DNA of 64,000 nucleotides, taken from Candidatus Kinetoplastibacterium galatii TCC219 (GTDB taxonomy: Bacteria; Pseudomonadota; Gammaproteobacteria; Burkholderiales; Burkholderiaceae_B). The position numbers were made by a program, and so were the translations under genes. Shown in pieces: positions 28,515 through 38,684 of this stretch. The first letter of the stretch is position 1; every line of letters starts with the position of its first letter. The notes beneath the pieces were generated by a model, which was not told the DNA's origin, ran no database searches, and saw only the letters and a program-made list of their open reading frames with translations. The DNA is taken from NCBI RefSeq assembly GCF_000340905.1, contig NC_020284.1:682001-746000 (forward strand), given 5' to 3'.

Positions 28515-29879
28515 CTAGTTGAAACTAAATTTTTTCTTAAATAATGCATAAAAGAAGCCATCGTGAGATACAATGTTATCATTGTTGCAAGAAACAGGTA
28601 GAATCTGAGCTGGAGAATCGAGAAATATGGCATCACTATGCCTATCTAAGAAAGACAAAGCTTGACCAATACATTCTTCATAAAAAATAGAACATGTCAC
28701 ATATAGCATCTTCCCTCCAGGAGCCACTGTATTCCATAAAGCATCTATAATTTTTATTTGCCTTAAAACAAATTTTTTTATATCAGATTCTTTTCTTAAC
28801 CACCTAATATCAGGGTGCTTTCTAACTATACCAGAAGCAGAGCATGGAACATCAGCTAAAACAGCATCAAACAACTTTCCATCCCACCATTTTTCTAAAT
28901 CCATAGCATCAGCATGCATAAGTTTAACATTGTCAGAATATAATCTTAATCTTTCAAGATTCTGTTTCATTCTGTTAAGTCTTACTTCATCGCAATCCAG
29001 GGCTAAAAGATTAATGTTTGCTAATTCTAGTAAATGCGAAGCCTTACCACCAGGAGCAGCACATGCATCTAAAACACTCATGCCATCCTCAACACCTAAT
29101 ATAGACCCAGCTAATTGAGCACCAGCATCCTGCACGCACCACCATCCTTCTGAGAACCCTACTAAGTTATCTAATTTTGATATAATTTTTTTCTGTAAAA
29201 TAATTCCAGAATCTCCAAAACGTCGGCAATCAATATCATTTTCTAAGAATATACTCACTACACTATCTCTGTCTATTTGCCTGGTATTAACTCTTATTGC
29301 TAATTGAGAAGGGATATTAGCAAGTGATAGCATCATTTCCCATGAGTCATAATAAGCACTACGCAAATTATCTATCCACCAACGTTGATAATTCCAACAG
29401 GCCTCGAGGTTATCTTCTACCATATTTTCTAAAAAACATCTCTTTCTTAGAAAATTACGTAATCCAGCATTTAGTAATGATTTATATGGCTTTAATAAAG
29501 TCATGTTGTTTGTAACATTAACAGCTTCATTAACTATAACAAAATCTTTATATATTGGAACAAATTTTAAATTCTTTTCGTTCTTTTCAAGATTAGAAAA
29601 TTTCAATAGAGTTAATGATAATAGCCATAAAGACTCAAATAGCTTGTTTGGATACTTTTTTATTAAACATTTTCCAACAGCACTTGCCCATCCTAAATAT
29701 CTCATTGCATGAAAACTTAATGATTGAACAGATGATCTTTTAACAGGAGTATCTATTTTATCCAGAAAGCATGTTAATGACCTTCCTTGCAATACTTCTA
29801 ATATAGCATGTGATGTCACCATCATAGTATCTGATAACTGAACTGACAACTCATTGCAATTTATAATTTTCATGTTCAT
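28515..29879 (-). CDS. rsmB: 16S rRNA (cytosine(967)-C(5))-methyltransferase
   Basis: Methylates C967 of 16S rRNA. The N-terminal NusB-like domain covers residues 1-150. The C-terminal methyltransferase has the SAM motif LDACAAPGGKASHLLELA (near residue 262), LALDCDEVRLNRM, and motif IV ADVPCSASGIVRKHPDIRW. The catalytic cysteine is in YVTCSIFYEEC near residue 405. Length (454) is normal. It forms the def-fmt-rsmB operon, starting 23 bases after fmt. The first codons MNM offer two ATGs; the choice changes two residues. Confidence 0.93.
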   Translation of the reverse strand: MNMKIINCNELSVQLSDTMMVTSHAILEVLQGRSLTCFLDKIDTPVKRSSVQSLSFHAMRYLGWASAVGKCLIKKYPNKLFESLWLLSLTLLKFSNLEKNEKNLKFVPIYKDFVIVNEAVNVTNNMTLLKPYKSLLNAGLRNFLRKRCFLENMVEDNLEACWNYQRWWIDNLRSAYYDSWEMMLSLANIPSQLAIRVNTRQIDRDSVVSIFLENDIDCRRFGDSGIILQKKIISKLDNLVGFSEGWWCVQDAGAQLAGSILGVEDGMSVLDACAAPGGKASHLLELANINLLALDCDEVRLNRMKQNLERLRLYSDNVKLMHADAMDLEKWWDGKLFDAVLADVPCSASGIVRKHPDIRWLRKESDIKKFVLRQIKIIDALWNTVAPGGKMLYVTCSIFYEECIGQALSFLDRHSDAIFLDSPAQILPVSCNNDNIVSHDGFFYALFKKKFSFN

Positions 29880-29902
29880 TTAAATGAATAAACTTATCTA
29901 AA

Positions 29903-30859
29903 TTATTTGGTAGTCATATCTTTATGAACACGAAGTCTAGACTTGTACCCATTAATAAAATCTTTAATAGAAGAACGGCCTGAACCTAGTCTCTGTAATT
30001 CAGTTAGACGTAATATACCACGCTTGGTGAAAACATTCACACCTCCATCATCAAACGAATCTATGGATCCGGGAACTCCCTCAATGCTACTGTTTTCTAA
30101 TGGGATAGCATCCCAAACTTTTAAAGATTCAGTAAAATTATTTATTCTTATGATAGCACCTGGATACGGATTAAATGCACGGATTCTTCTAGATAAGGAA
30201 ATAGCATCATCAGATAAATCTAATAATGCCTCATTTTTTTTTATTTTCTTTGCATAAGTTATATTAGAAGTTGATTGTGGCTCAGGAATTATTGTTTCAA
30301 TATTTTTTAAAACATAATCGATCGCATAAGATCCTTCTTCGGATAATAATTTTTGTAAATCTAAAGCACTATAATGATTAAGAATTGGAATACTAGACTT
30401 AAATAGCACATCACCAGTATCTAATCCCTCATCCATTTTTATAACAGTTATGCCAGTATACTTGTCCCCAGATTCTATTGCACGCTGTATCGGAGCAGCT
30501 CCTCGCCATCTTGGTAACAAGCTAGCATGCACATTCACACAACCAAATCTAGGAATATCAAGTATCCATCTAGGCAGTATCATTCCATACGATACTACTA
30601 TCATAATATCAGGTCTTATGTCTTTTAATTCACAAATAAAATTTGCGGAAAGATTATCTTTATTTAATGTATCAGGCTGTATAACATTTATATTGTTTAT
30701 CATAGCCAAACGTTTCACAATACCGATTTTTTTTTCCAAACCTCGACCAGAAGGAAGATCAGGCTTGGTTAAAACAGTGTGAATATTATAACCTAGTGAT
30801 ATTAAGCTAAGTAAATGATCATAAGCAAACTCAGAAGTACCTGCAAACAATATACGCAT
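29903..30859 (-). CDS. fmt: Methionyl-tRNA formyltransferase
   Basis: Formylates initiator Met-tRNA with 10-formyl-THF. It opens MRILFAGTSEFA. The catalytic block NVHASLLPRWRGAAPIQRAI (near residue 108) carries the Asn and His, followed by TGITVIKMDEGLDTGD. The C-terminal OB-like domain is present (about 205-310). Length (318) is normal. It begins 8 bases downstream of def, which removes the formyl group. Confidence 0.96.
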   Translation of the reverse strand: MRILFAGTSEFAYDHLLSLISLGYNIHTVLTKPDLPSGRGLEKKIGIVKRLAMINNINVIQPDTLNKDNLSANFICELKDIRPDIMIVVSYGMILPRWILDIPRFGCVNVHASLLPRWRGAAPIQRAIESGDKYTGITVIKMDEGLDTGDVLFKSSIPILNHYSALDLQKLLSEEGSYAIDYVLKNIETIIPEPQSTSNITYAKKIKKNEALLDLSDDAISLSRRIRAFNPYPGAIIRINNFTESLKVWDAIPLENSSIEGVPGSIDSFDDGGVNVFTKRGILRLTELQRLGSGRSSIKDFINGYKSRLRVHKDMTTK

Positions 30860-30867
30860 CGCAGCTG

Positions 30868-31404
30868 TTACCTTATAGTAGACTTAGCAGAAGACGCTAT
30901 AGTCTTAGTTTTAGATTTTTTACACCTAGATCTTATCCTATCTTGTTTGAAACTTGATAAATATTCTACAAATAACTTTCCATCTAGATGATCGATCTCA
31001 TGCTGTATGCATCTTGCAAACAAACCGTCAGCATGATATTTAACTTTGTTTCCATCCTTGTCCATGGCAACACAAACAATTTCAGAGAATCTTTCAACCT
31101 TATCATATATACCTGGTACAGATAAACATCCTTCATTATCTATCTGTACTTCGTTACTCCTCCATATTATTTCTGGATTAATAAGAGATATAAAATCAGA
31201 ACCATTACTGTTATTAATATCAATAACAACTATGCGTTCTTGAATATTTACTTGGGTTGCTGCTAACCCAATACCATCCGAATTATACATAGTTTCTAAC
31301 ATATCATATATAATATCCCTAACCCTTGAATCAACAACAGAAACTGGTTTGGCTATATTATAGAGACGTTTATCAGGATAATTCAGTATATTAAGTAGTG
31401 CCAT
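30868..31404 (-). CDS. def: Peptide deformylase
   Basis: Metal-dependent removal of the N-formyl group from nascent proteins. The three family motifs are GIGLAATQV (near residue 47), EGCLSVPG (metal Cys) and [12 protein letters not shown] (HExxH). Length is 178, with a basic C-terminal tail rich in Arg, Lys and Ser. It is first in def-fmt-rsmB and divergent from yggS across 172 bases, which should hold both promoters. Confidence 0.97.
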   Translation of the reverse strand: MALLNILNYPDKRLYNIAKPVSVVDSRVRDIIYDMLETMYNSDGIGLAATQVNIQERIVVIDINNSNGSDFISLINPEIIWRSNEVQIDNEGCLSVPGIYDKVERFSEIVCVAMDKDGNKVKYHADGLFARCIQHEIDHLDGKLFVEYLSSFKQDRIRSRCKKSKTKTIASSAKSTIR

Positions 31405-31576
31405 TTGAAATAAATATCAGATATTAAATTTACGTCACAAACAATTTGTGATAGTTTTATTCTACAAGTTTATATTATATCAAAGTTTTATAATTCAGTT
31501 AAAATAAGACTGTGTGAATATGACTATCTAGTAAATTTCTAGAAATAAATTAAAAGTAATACTCAATGGAATAGAA

Positions 31577-32287
31577 ATGAATGAGTTTGATAACAGTATT
31601 ACAGACAGAATAAATCATGTTAAACAACTTATTACAGATGCCTGCATTAGATCTGGTCGCAAACCAGATGAAATTAGTATATTACCTGTTAGTAAACATT
31701 TTGATACAGAATGTATAGAATCAATGATTAAATCTGGTTTCACATGTTTTGGAGAAAATAGGATACAAGAATTACGTAAAAAATATAATAAAATCAGTAA
31801 AAATATTAAGTGGATAATGATTGGAAATCTACAAACTAATAAAGCAAAAGAAGCTATTAATTATATAGATGAATTAGAATCAATGGATAGATTAGAGCTA
31901 GCCTTGGTTTTAGATAAACATCTAAAGCTAGAAAAAAAATCATTAAAAACATTAATTCAGGTAAAAACCTCTTCAGAACCACAAAAATATGGCTTAGACC
32001 CTGATCAATTAATAGATTTTGTAGGCAAAATCTCTGAAAACTATAGATCTTTAGAAATTGTTGGTCTAATGACTATTGCAGAAAACTCAAAAGATCATAA
32101 AATTATAAGAAAATGTTTTAGTTTACTGCGAAATCTAATGGAAAAAGTAAATGAACAAAAAATACCTAGAGTAGACTTAAGAAAACTTTCCATGGGGATG
32201 AGTAATGATTTTGAAATTGCAATTGAGGAAGGAGCCACTGAAGTACGTCTAGGTTCTATACTTTTCGGAAAAAGGATTTATACATAG
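31577..32287 (+). CDS. yggS: YggS-family PLP-binding homeostasis protein
   Basis: Alanine-racemase-like TIM barrel that binds PLP without a known catalytic reaction and buffers cellular vitamin B6. The PLP lysine is Lys40 in [33 protein letters not shown] (usually HFIGxLQxNK) and the C-terminal [32 protein letters not shown] segment are diagnostic. Length is 236. HFIG has drifted to IMIG here. It stands alone before ilvA. Confidence 0.92.
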   Translation: MNEFDNSITDRINHVKQLITDACIRSGRKPDEISILPVSKHFDTECIESMIKSGFTCFGENRIQELRKKYNKISKNIKWIMIGNLQTNKAKEAINYIDELESMDRLELALVLDKHLKLEKKSLKTLIQVKTSSEPQKYGLDPDQLIDFVGKISENYRSLEIVGLMTIAENSKDHKIIRKCFSLLRNLMEKVNEQKIPRVDLRKLSMGMSNDFEIAIEEGATEVRLGSILFGKRIYT

Positions 32288-32381
32288 AAGGATATTATCA
32301 ATATTAAACAATATATTTCAGAATTAAATTTATCGACTTAGGAAACTAAGATTAACAATATTTTTACTAAAATTTATTAAT

Positions 32382-33890
32382 ATGCCTATAGATTATTTAA
32401 AACGCATTCTAACATCTAAAGTTTATGATGTAGCAATAGAAACAAAATTAGATCCGACTCCTCTTCTAAGCAAGAGAATGTCAAATAACTTGTTATTAAA
32501 ACGAGAAGATACTCAAGCAGTTTTTAGCTTTAAGCTAAGGGGTGCGTATAATAAGATGGCTAATCTATCTAAAGAAGCTCTGAGCCATGGAGTAATAGCA
32601 GCCTCTGCTGGAAATCATGCTCAAGGTGTTGCTCTTTCTGCAACAAGATTAGGTTGTAGAGCAGTAATTGTTATGCCTACTACAAGCCCGCAATTAAAAA
32701 TAGATGCTGTACGTCGTTTAGGAGGTGAAGTTGTACTGGCAGGAGAAAGTTACACTGATGCATATAATCATGCTTTGCTGCTAGAAAAAGAAGAAAAACT
32801 AACCTTTGTCCATCCTTTCGATGATCCAGACGTCATTGCTGGACAAGGTACTGTTGGTATGGAAATACTACATCAGCACCCAGACCCTATAGAAGCTATA
32901 TTTGTTGCTGTAGGTGGAGGTGGTTTAATAGCAGGTGTTGCTGCATATATAAAACAATTGCGACCAGAAATAAAAATAATTGGAGTACAAACAACTGACT
33001 CTGATGCAATGTTACGCAGCATAAAAGCTGGAAAACGTGTACATCTGAAGGATGTTGGACTATTCTCAGATGGAACAGCAGTAAAACTTGTTGGGACTGA
33101 GACATTTAAACTGACAAAACAATATGTAGATGAGTTTATTGTTGTTAATACAGACTCGATTTGTGCCGCAATAAAAGATGTTTTTCAGGAAACACGAGTA
33201 GTTTTAGAACCAGCTGGCGCCATGTCAGTAGCAGCAGCTAAACAATATGTAATAGAGAAAAATATTAAAGGTAAGACCTTAATAGCTATATCATGCGGTG
33301 CAAACATGAATTTCGATAGGCTCAGATTCGTTGCTGAGAGAGCTGATGTCGGTGAAATGCGTGAAGCAGTATTCGCAGTTACAATACCTGAGCAACGTGG
33401 TAGCTTTAAGAATTTCTGCCAATTAATTGACAAGCGCAACGTCACAGAATTTAATTACCGAATATCAGATTCAGAAAAAGCGCATGTGTTTGTGGGATTG
33501 CAGATATCATCGTCGAGTGAATCAGATGAAATAGCAGAAATATTTCGTCAAAACAAATTTGATGTGCTTGATCTTACATATGATGAGATGGCAAAAAGCC
33601 ATCTAAGACATATGGTTGGCGGGAAATCAAATCTTAGCGATAACGAGATATTATATAGATTTGAATTTCCAGAACGACCTGGAGCACTTATGAATTTCCT
33701 AAATACTATGGATCCTGAATGGAATATTAGCCTTTTCCATTACAGAAATCATGGTGCTGACTATGGACAAATACTAATTGGAATTCAAGTTCCAAGTAAA
33801 GATAGAAAACTGTTTAAAGAGTTTTTGACAGAGTTGTCTTACCCTTATTGGGATGAAACAAATAATCCTGCATACAGCTTATTTCTTTAA
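32382..33890 (+). CDS. ilvA: Threonine ammonia-lyase, biosynthetic
   Basis: Deaminates threonine to 2-oxobutanoate, the committed step to isoleucine. The PLP lysine is Lys51 in FSFKLRGAYNKM. SAGNHAQGVA and the glycine loop VGGGGLIAGVA bind PLP phosphate. Two ACT-like regulatory domains (about 325-500) indicate the long, isoleucine-regulated biosynthetic form. Length (502) is normal. A weak hairpin (33909-33951) follows and separates it from convergent cydC. Confidence 0.96.
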   Translation: MPIDYLKRILTSKVYDVAIETKLDPTPLLSKRMSNNLLLKREDTQAVFSFKLRGAYNKMANLSKEALSHGVIAASAGNHAQGVALSATRLGCRAVIVMPTTSPQLKIDAVRRLGGEVVLAGESYTDAYNHALLLEKEEKLTFVHPFDDPDVIAGQGTVGMEILHQHPDPIEAIFVAVGGGGLIAGVAAYIKQLRPEIKIIGVQTTDSDAMLRSIKAGKRVHLKDVGLFSDGTAVKLVGTETFKLTKQYVDEFIVVNTDSICAAIKDVFQETRVVLEPAGAMSVAAAKQYVIEKNIKGKTLIAISCGANMNFDRLRFVAERADVGEMREAVFAVTIPEQRGSFKNFCQLIDKRNVTEFNYRISDSEKAHVFVGLQISSSSESDEIAEIFRQNKFDVLDLTYDEMAKSHLRHMVGGKSNLSDNEILYRFEFPERPGALMNFLNTMDPEWNISLFHYRNHGADYGQILIGIQVPSKDRKLFKEFLTELSYPYWDETNNPAYSLFL

Positions 33891-33908
33891 TTACTTAGCT
33901 TTTCTTTC

Positions 33909-33951
33909 CCCATTATCTATTATTAGTTTTTCCATTATTATGGATAATGGG
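33909..33951. terminator. Possible terminator between ilvA and cydC
   Basis: 9-base inverted repeat CCCATTATC (33909-33917)/GATAATGGG (33943-33951) with a 25-base loop containing a further CCATTATTATGG palindrome. No U tract follows on either strand, so termination strength is uncertain. Confidence 0.35.
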
Positions 33952-33978
33952 ATGATCTATGCTTACTTATATAGTTAC

Positions 33979-35655
33979 CTAGTAGAAAAGATTGCCATTA
34001 TTTAATTTATACATTTTTATATCATCATAAGGGAGAACATCAGCATGTGTTGCCATTATGACACTGCGATTTGTGCCTACTGCCCTCCTCAAATCCCTGA
34101 AGAATTCTTGCTCTAATAGCTTATCTAATCCAGACGTGGGCTCGTCAAGCACAAGAACAGAAGCTGGTGATATTAATGCTCTAGCAAGACATAACCTACG
34201 AGCCTGACCAACTGAAAGATTAGATCCTGTTTCAGTAATAAAAGTATCTAGTCCATAAGGTAAATTTCTAATAAAATCCAATAAATTAACTAAATTAAGT
34301 ATTTCAAATATTAGTTCATCAGAAGCTGATTGATTACCTATAATTATGTTGCTTCTTAATGTTCCTAGAAATATAGCTGGATCATGGCTCAAAAAAGCTA
34401 TCCTGTTATGCAAATCTGATTGCTTGCATCTTCTTATATCATGACCATTAAAAGTAATAGAACCGCTAGAAACATCTTCTAAACGAAGCAGTAAACTTAA
34501 TAAAGTAGACTTTCCAGATCCGCTTGGCCCTGTAATAGCAACATGTTCTCCAATATTTATTTTTAAATTTATATTATTTAATACAACAGATTCATAATTA
34601 TTGTTTATATCAGAATAAGAAAAACTGACATTGCTATATATAATCTCACCATACATTGGTAGATCAACTGGGTTATCTATATCATTTATACTGTTCTTAG
34701 TGTTAATGATAGCGCTTATTCTCTCAGATCCTTTGATAGCAGACCCTAAGCAAGAAGATCCTTTTATAATGGAAGAAAACATTTCGAATAAACCAAAAGA
34801 TGCTAATAATATACCAATTAGCAAAGGAGCTTCAACTTTATTATTCTCAAAGCAACCTATTTCAAAATAAATAATTAGTACTATCCCAAACCCAGATATA
34901 ATGGATAGTACGTACTGTCCAGTAGCAGCTATAGTGGATAATTTGTTTTTATAATTAGATATTAAGGAGCAAATATAGCTAAATTCTTTTTTCTTGGATT
35001 CTTGTAACTGCATGATGGTTATATCAATATGTGAGTCTATAGTTTCCAATATAAAATCTCTCATGTCAGAAGAATATTGTTGAATATACATTCCATTGTT
35101 TTTAGAAAATTTTATTAATAATAAAGGAACAAGAATGATAGCAGCACACGAAATAAATGCTATAATCAAAGAGTTTATTGGTATAAACCAATAAAAAAAT
35201 AGGTAAAATAAAAAAGCCAATATAAGTATCACAATAAATGGTTCTAGAAATAATAAAAATACTATATCTAATATATCGACATCACTAGTTATCCTAGATA
35301 CTAAATCACCATTACGATACTTAGATAACTCCTTAGGATCTAGTTTAATCATTGATTTAAATACAAAACCACGAAGATCTGATAATAATTTAAAAATAGT
35401 AGCATGACCTATCAATTTCTCTGCGTAACGAAATACAACCTTCATTAGTGATAGTATTCTTATAAGCGCAGAAGGCATGAATAGATTAAACATAGCTCCT
35501 ATATCAACTATATAGGATCCAGTCAACAACCATCCGGAGACTCCTAATAAAACAATTCCAGATGCAGTGGTCATAAATAACAAAATAATAGAAACACACA
35601 AATTAAATTTATTATTTGAATATAATGAATATAACAGCCTGAACAATGTTTTCAT
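33979..35655 (-). CDS. cydC: Cysteine/glutathione ABC exporter, CydC subunit
   Basis: Membrane-ATPase half-transporter. With CydD it exports thiols to the periplasm, needed for cytochrome bd assembly. Six transmembrane segments occupy about residues 15-290. The ATPase has Walker A GPSGSGKST (near residue 371), the signature LSVGQARRL and Walker B VLVLDEPTSG. Length (558) is typical. The start overlaps the cydD stop by 4 bases. It is last of the cydABXDC operon. Confidence 0.94.
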   Translation of the reverse strand: MKTLFRLLYSLYSNNKFNLCVSIILLFMTTASGIVLLGVSGWLLTGSYIVDIGAMFNLFMPSALIRILSLMKVVFRYAEKLIGHATIFKLLSDLRGFVFKSMIKLDPKELSKYRNGDLVSRITSDVDILDIVFLLFLEPFIVILILAFLFYLFFYWFIPINSLIIAFISCAAIILVPLLLIKFSKNNGMYIQQYSSDMRDFILETIDSHIDITIMQLQESKKKEFSYICSLISNYKNKLSTIAATGQYVLSIISGFGIVLIIYFEIGCFENNKVEAPLLIGILLASFGLFEMFSSIIKGSSCLGSAIKGSERISAIINTKNSINDIDNPVDLPMYGEIIYSNVSFSYSDINNNYESVVLNNINLKINIGEHVAITGPSGSGKSTLLSLLLRLEDVSSGSITFNGHDIRRCKQSDLHNRIAFLSHDPAIFLGTLRSNIIIGNQSASDELIFEILNLVNLLDFIRNLPYGLDTFITETGSNLSVGQARRLCLARALISPASVLVLDEPTSGLDKLLEQEFFRDLRRAVGTNRSVIMATHADVLPYDDIKMYKLNNGNLFY

Positions 35656-37382
35656 AAAATATTATTAATCTTACCATTATCCAAGCGCCAAACTATCGGC
35701 ATATTTTCGTATACGGATGGCGAATGTGTGATTAAAACTAAAGTTTTATTTTTTGAAAAATTAAGTATATTTTGCAGAAGCTTTTTTTCAGTATCTTTAT
35801 CTAAATGTGCTGTAGGCTCATCTAATAATATAAAATCAGGATCCCTAAGAAATAAACGCGCCATGCTTAATCTTTGAATTTGTCCTCTAGAAATTCCTAT
35901 TCCCCCTTTGCCTAATACAGTGTCTAGACCTTTAGGAAGATTTTTAATAAAATCATATACTAAAGCTAACCTTGACGCCTCTAATACTTCAGCATAACTA
36001 GCCTTAGGATTTGCTATTTTAATATTCTCAAAAATACTATCTTGAAAAATATAAGGATGCTGGCTTACTAAAAAAGTCTTTCTTCGCAAAAAACCTTCAT
36101 CTAAATGCATTAAGTCATGATCTTCAAATTTAATTTGACCATCATATTTTCTTAATCCTACCATAGACTCCAATAAGGATGTTTTGCCAACACCGCTAAC
36201 ACCTGTTAAAGCTATATGATTGAATCTAATAATATCAAAACTCACTTTATTTAATATATTTTTGTTAGAATTAGAATCTTTAATTTCTAAATCCATTACA
36301 GACATTAATATTGAATTTCCTATGGAAGAGCTATGATTAATACTTTTGCAATTTTCGGTACTGGTTAATGATGGATGATTAAGATCAGGCAATCCATTAA
36401 ATAATTCTTCGATTTTATTTACTGCTGCATGAGCTGATGCTCTATCATGGTAATATAAAGCCATTTGCCTTAAAGGATTATAAACTTCTGGAGCCATTAA
36501 TAAGAAAAACAAACCTAACTGTAGGTTAAATGACTCTCTTCCTATATTGATAAAATTTAAAAAAGTTAAACCAACGTATACAGCAATACAAGCAACACCC
36601 ATAGCAGAAAAAAATTCTAATACGGCAGATGATAAAAAAGCAATTTTTAAAACCGACAATGTGCGATCTTTAAGATCATTACTTGCATTTACTACCGAGG
36701 TAAGCTCTCGTTCTTCACAGCCATACAATTTTAACGTCATTAGACCTCTTAATCTATCTGCAAAAAAACCAGAAAGCCATGAGAATGCATCTAAGTATTT
36801 AATACTGGCGCGCTCTGCACCATAGCCAATTAATGCCATAAATAATGGTATCAAAGGCACACTTATAAATAATATAGTCCCTATTATTTTATCGAAGTAA
36901 AATATTATAATTGAAAAAGAAATAGGAACAATTACCGCACTAATAGAGATAGGTAAATATTTGTGAAAATAACCATCCAATAATTCTACTTGCTCAACTA
37001 TACCACTAGCAATGGAACCAGAAACCTGACCTCTGGTCCATATATAACTATTTTCGTATAAACTTCTATACAATATTTCTCTTATATTAGTTTTTATTAT
37101 CTCGGATGCTTTTATAGCACATAATTCTTGTACATAAATAATATTCGCACGCATTATTACTAAAAAAGCAAATAAATAAATTGAACTCATCAAATTATCC
37201 CTGCTAATATGCTCAACAAAAGCAGAATTCAATATAATAGACAATATCCATGACTGTAAAACTAACAAAACACTACCAAACAACGGCAGTAAAATTGCCA
37301 AAAATACATGAAATTTAGCAAAAACAATAAGCTTTCCAAGCCACACTTTTCCTGATTTACCAAGCATATTGCTTTTGCTCAT
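35652..37382 (-). CDS. cydD: Cysteine/glutathione ABC exporter, CydD subunit
   Basis: Half-transporter partner of CydC. The transmembrane domain covers about residues 20-310. The ATPase has Walker A GVSGVGKTS (near residue 395), the signature ISRGQIQRLSMAR and Walker B FILLDEPTAHLD. Length (576) is typical. It begins 5 bases after cydX and shares 4 bases with cydC. The linker around residues 340-370 is rich in Asn and Ser, as often in AT-biased genomes. Confidence 0.94.
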   Translation of the reverse strand: MSKSNMLGKSGKVWLGKLIVFAKFHVFLAILLPLFGSVLLVLQSWILSIILNSAFVEHISRDNLMSSIYLFAFLVIMRANIIYVQELCAIKASEIIKTNIREILYRSLYENSYIWTRGQVSGSIASGIVEQVELLDGYFHKYLPISISAVIVPISFSIIIFYFDKIIGTILFISVPLIPLFMALIGYGAERASIKYLDAFSWLSGFFADRLRGLMTLKLYGCEERELTSVVNASNDLKDRTLSVLKIAFLSSAVLEFFSAMGVACIAVYVGLTFLNFINIGRESFNLQLGLFFLLMAPEVYNPLRQMALYYHDRASAHAAVNKIEELFNGLPDLNHPSLTSTENCKSINHSSSIGNSILMSVMDLEIKDSNSNKNILNKVSFDIIRFNHIALTGVSGVGKTSLLESMVGLRKYDGQIKFEDHDLMHLDEGFLRRKTFLVSQHPYIFQDSIFENIKIANPKASYAEVLEASRLALVYDFIKNLPKGLDTVLGKGGIGISRGQIQRLSMARLFLRDPDFILLDEPTAHLDKDTEKKLLQNILNFSKNKTLVLITHSPSVYENMPIVWRLDNGKINNIL

Positions 37383-37387
37383 TACAA

Positions 37388-37486
37388 CTAATCAATATTA
37401 TTATTTTTATATTCAAAAAGTATGCCACTAATAATGCTAAAAGTAGCAGCAAACCCCAACCCCAGAATCCAGGAAAAATACCACAT
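37388..37486 (-). CDS. cydX: Cytochrome bd oxidase small subunit CydX (YbgT family)
   Basis: A 32-residue single-span membrane protein starting MWYFSWILGLGFAATF, a close match to the CydX pattern MWYFxWILG. One transmembrane helix covers about residues 4-25, ending in the polar tail EYKNNNID. GGAG lies about 8 bases before the ATG. It sits between cydB and cydD, the usual place. CydX stabilises the heme-containing CydAB core in other proteobacteria. Confidence 0.9.
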   Translation of the reverse strand: MWYFSWILGLGFAATFSIISGILFEYKNNNID

Positions 37487-37509
37487 CTATAAATCTCCAA
37501 TATTAAAAA

Positions 37510-38664
37510 CTAATAAGAATTATGAGATTCTGCAACTGATTTATCATTTACCTTTCCTCTCATAACTCTATACACAAACGAAGTATAAGCTATAACTATA
37601 GGTAAAAATAAAAGAGTTGATAAAAACATAACCCAAAGAGTTAAATGGCTTGAGGAAGAATCCCAAACTGTCAATCCACTGCTACAGTTTCCAAAAGATG
37701 AAGGCATAAGAAAAGGAAATAAAGAAACTCCAACAGTAACAATTATTGCAGCTATACTCACACTAGAGCCAATGAATGCCGACACATGATACTGTTTGCC
37801 AATAGCTATAAATGATGCTATCGGACCTAATATGCCAACTATAGGTACAATACAAACCATAGGCCATTTTTCATAATTTAATAGCCATGCTCCTTTTTGT
37901 AATTCTATTACTTTTAATAATGGATTAGAAGGGCCATTATAATCTATAATACTTGTTATAATTTGACCATCAATATTCTTTACTAAAAAACCAGCAACTA
38001 CAAAAACAACTACGGTTAAAAATGAAAATATTTTCCCATAAAACATAGATCGTTCTTGCAAAACACCTTCTGTTTTCAATGCCAAGAAATTTGCACCATG
38101 CATAGCAAGCATTACAACACTCAGCACTCCTGTAACCAGGGAAAAAGGTCTAAACAATCCAAAAAAGTTTCCATTGTAAGAAACTCTTAAACTAATTTGA
38201 TCAAATTCAATTGGAACACCTAGGATTATATTCCCCATAGCAACACCAAACACTAAAGAAGCCACAACTCCTGAGAAACATAATAAATAATCCCAAGAAC
38301 TCCGCCATGAACTAGATTCAAGTTTGCTACGATATTTAAACCCAACTGGTCTTATGATTAGCGCAACCAATACCAATAACATTGCTAAGTAGAAACCAGA
38401 GAAAGATGCAGCATATATTAAAGGCCAGGCAGCAAAAATAGCACCACCAGCTGTTATTAACCAAACCTGATTACCTTCCCACACGGGGCCAATAGAGTTT
38501 ATTAACACCCTTCTTTCTTTATCGCTTTTAGCAACTAAAGGCAATAAAGATGCTACACCCAGATCAAAACCATCAGTAACAGCAAAACCAATAAGCAATG
38601 CTCCCAAAAATACCCACCACAAGAACCTTAAGGTCGAATATTCTAAAAAAATAAAAGATTCCAT
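37510..38664 (-). CDS. cydB: Cytochrome bd ubiquinol oxidase subunit II
   Basis: Second large subunit of the bd-type terminal oxidase in the inner membrane. It begins with a helix containing LRFLWWVFLGALLIGFAVTDGFDLG, a strong CydB marker with GFDLG. The following INSIGPVWEGNQVWLI segment is diagnostic. Length is 384, with eight to nine transmembrane helices. The C-terminal helix is followed by a short polar tail. It lies 20 bases after cydA. Confidence 0.95.
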   Translation of the reverse strand: MESFIFLEYSTLRFLWWVFLGALLIGFAVTDGFDLGVASLLPLVAKSDKERRVLINSIGPVWEGNQVWLITAGGAIFAAWPLIYAASFSGFYLAMLLVLVALIIRPVGFKYRSKLESSSWRSSWDYLLCFSGVVASLVFGVAMGNIILGVPIEFDQISLRVSYNGNFFGLFRPFSLVTGVLSVVMLAMHGANFLALKTEGVLQERSMFYGKIFSFLTVVVFVVAGFLVKNIDGQIITSIIDYNGPSNPLLKVIELQKGAWLLNYEKWPMVCIVPIVGILGPIASFIAIGKQYHVSAFIGSSVSIAAIIVTVGVSLFPFLMPSSFGNCSSGLTVWDSSSSHLTLWVMFLSTLLFLPIVIAYTSFVYRVMRGKVNDKSVAESHNSY

Positions 38665-38684
38665 GACAATCTCAATAAATGTTA

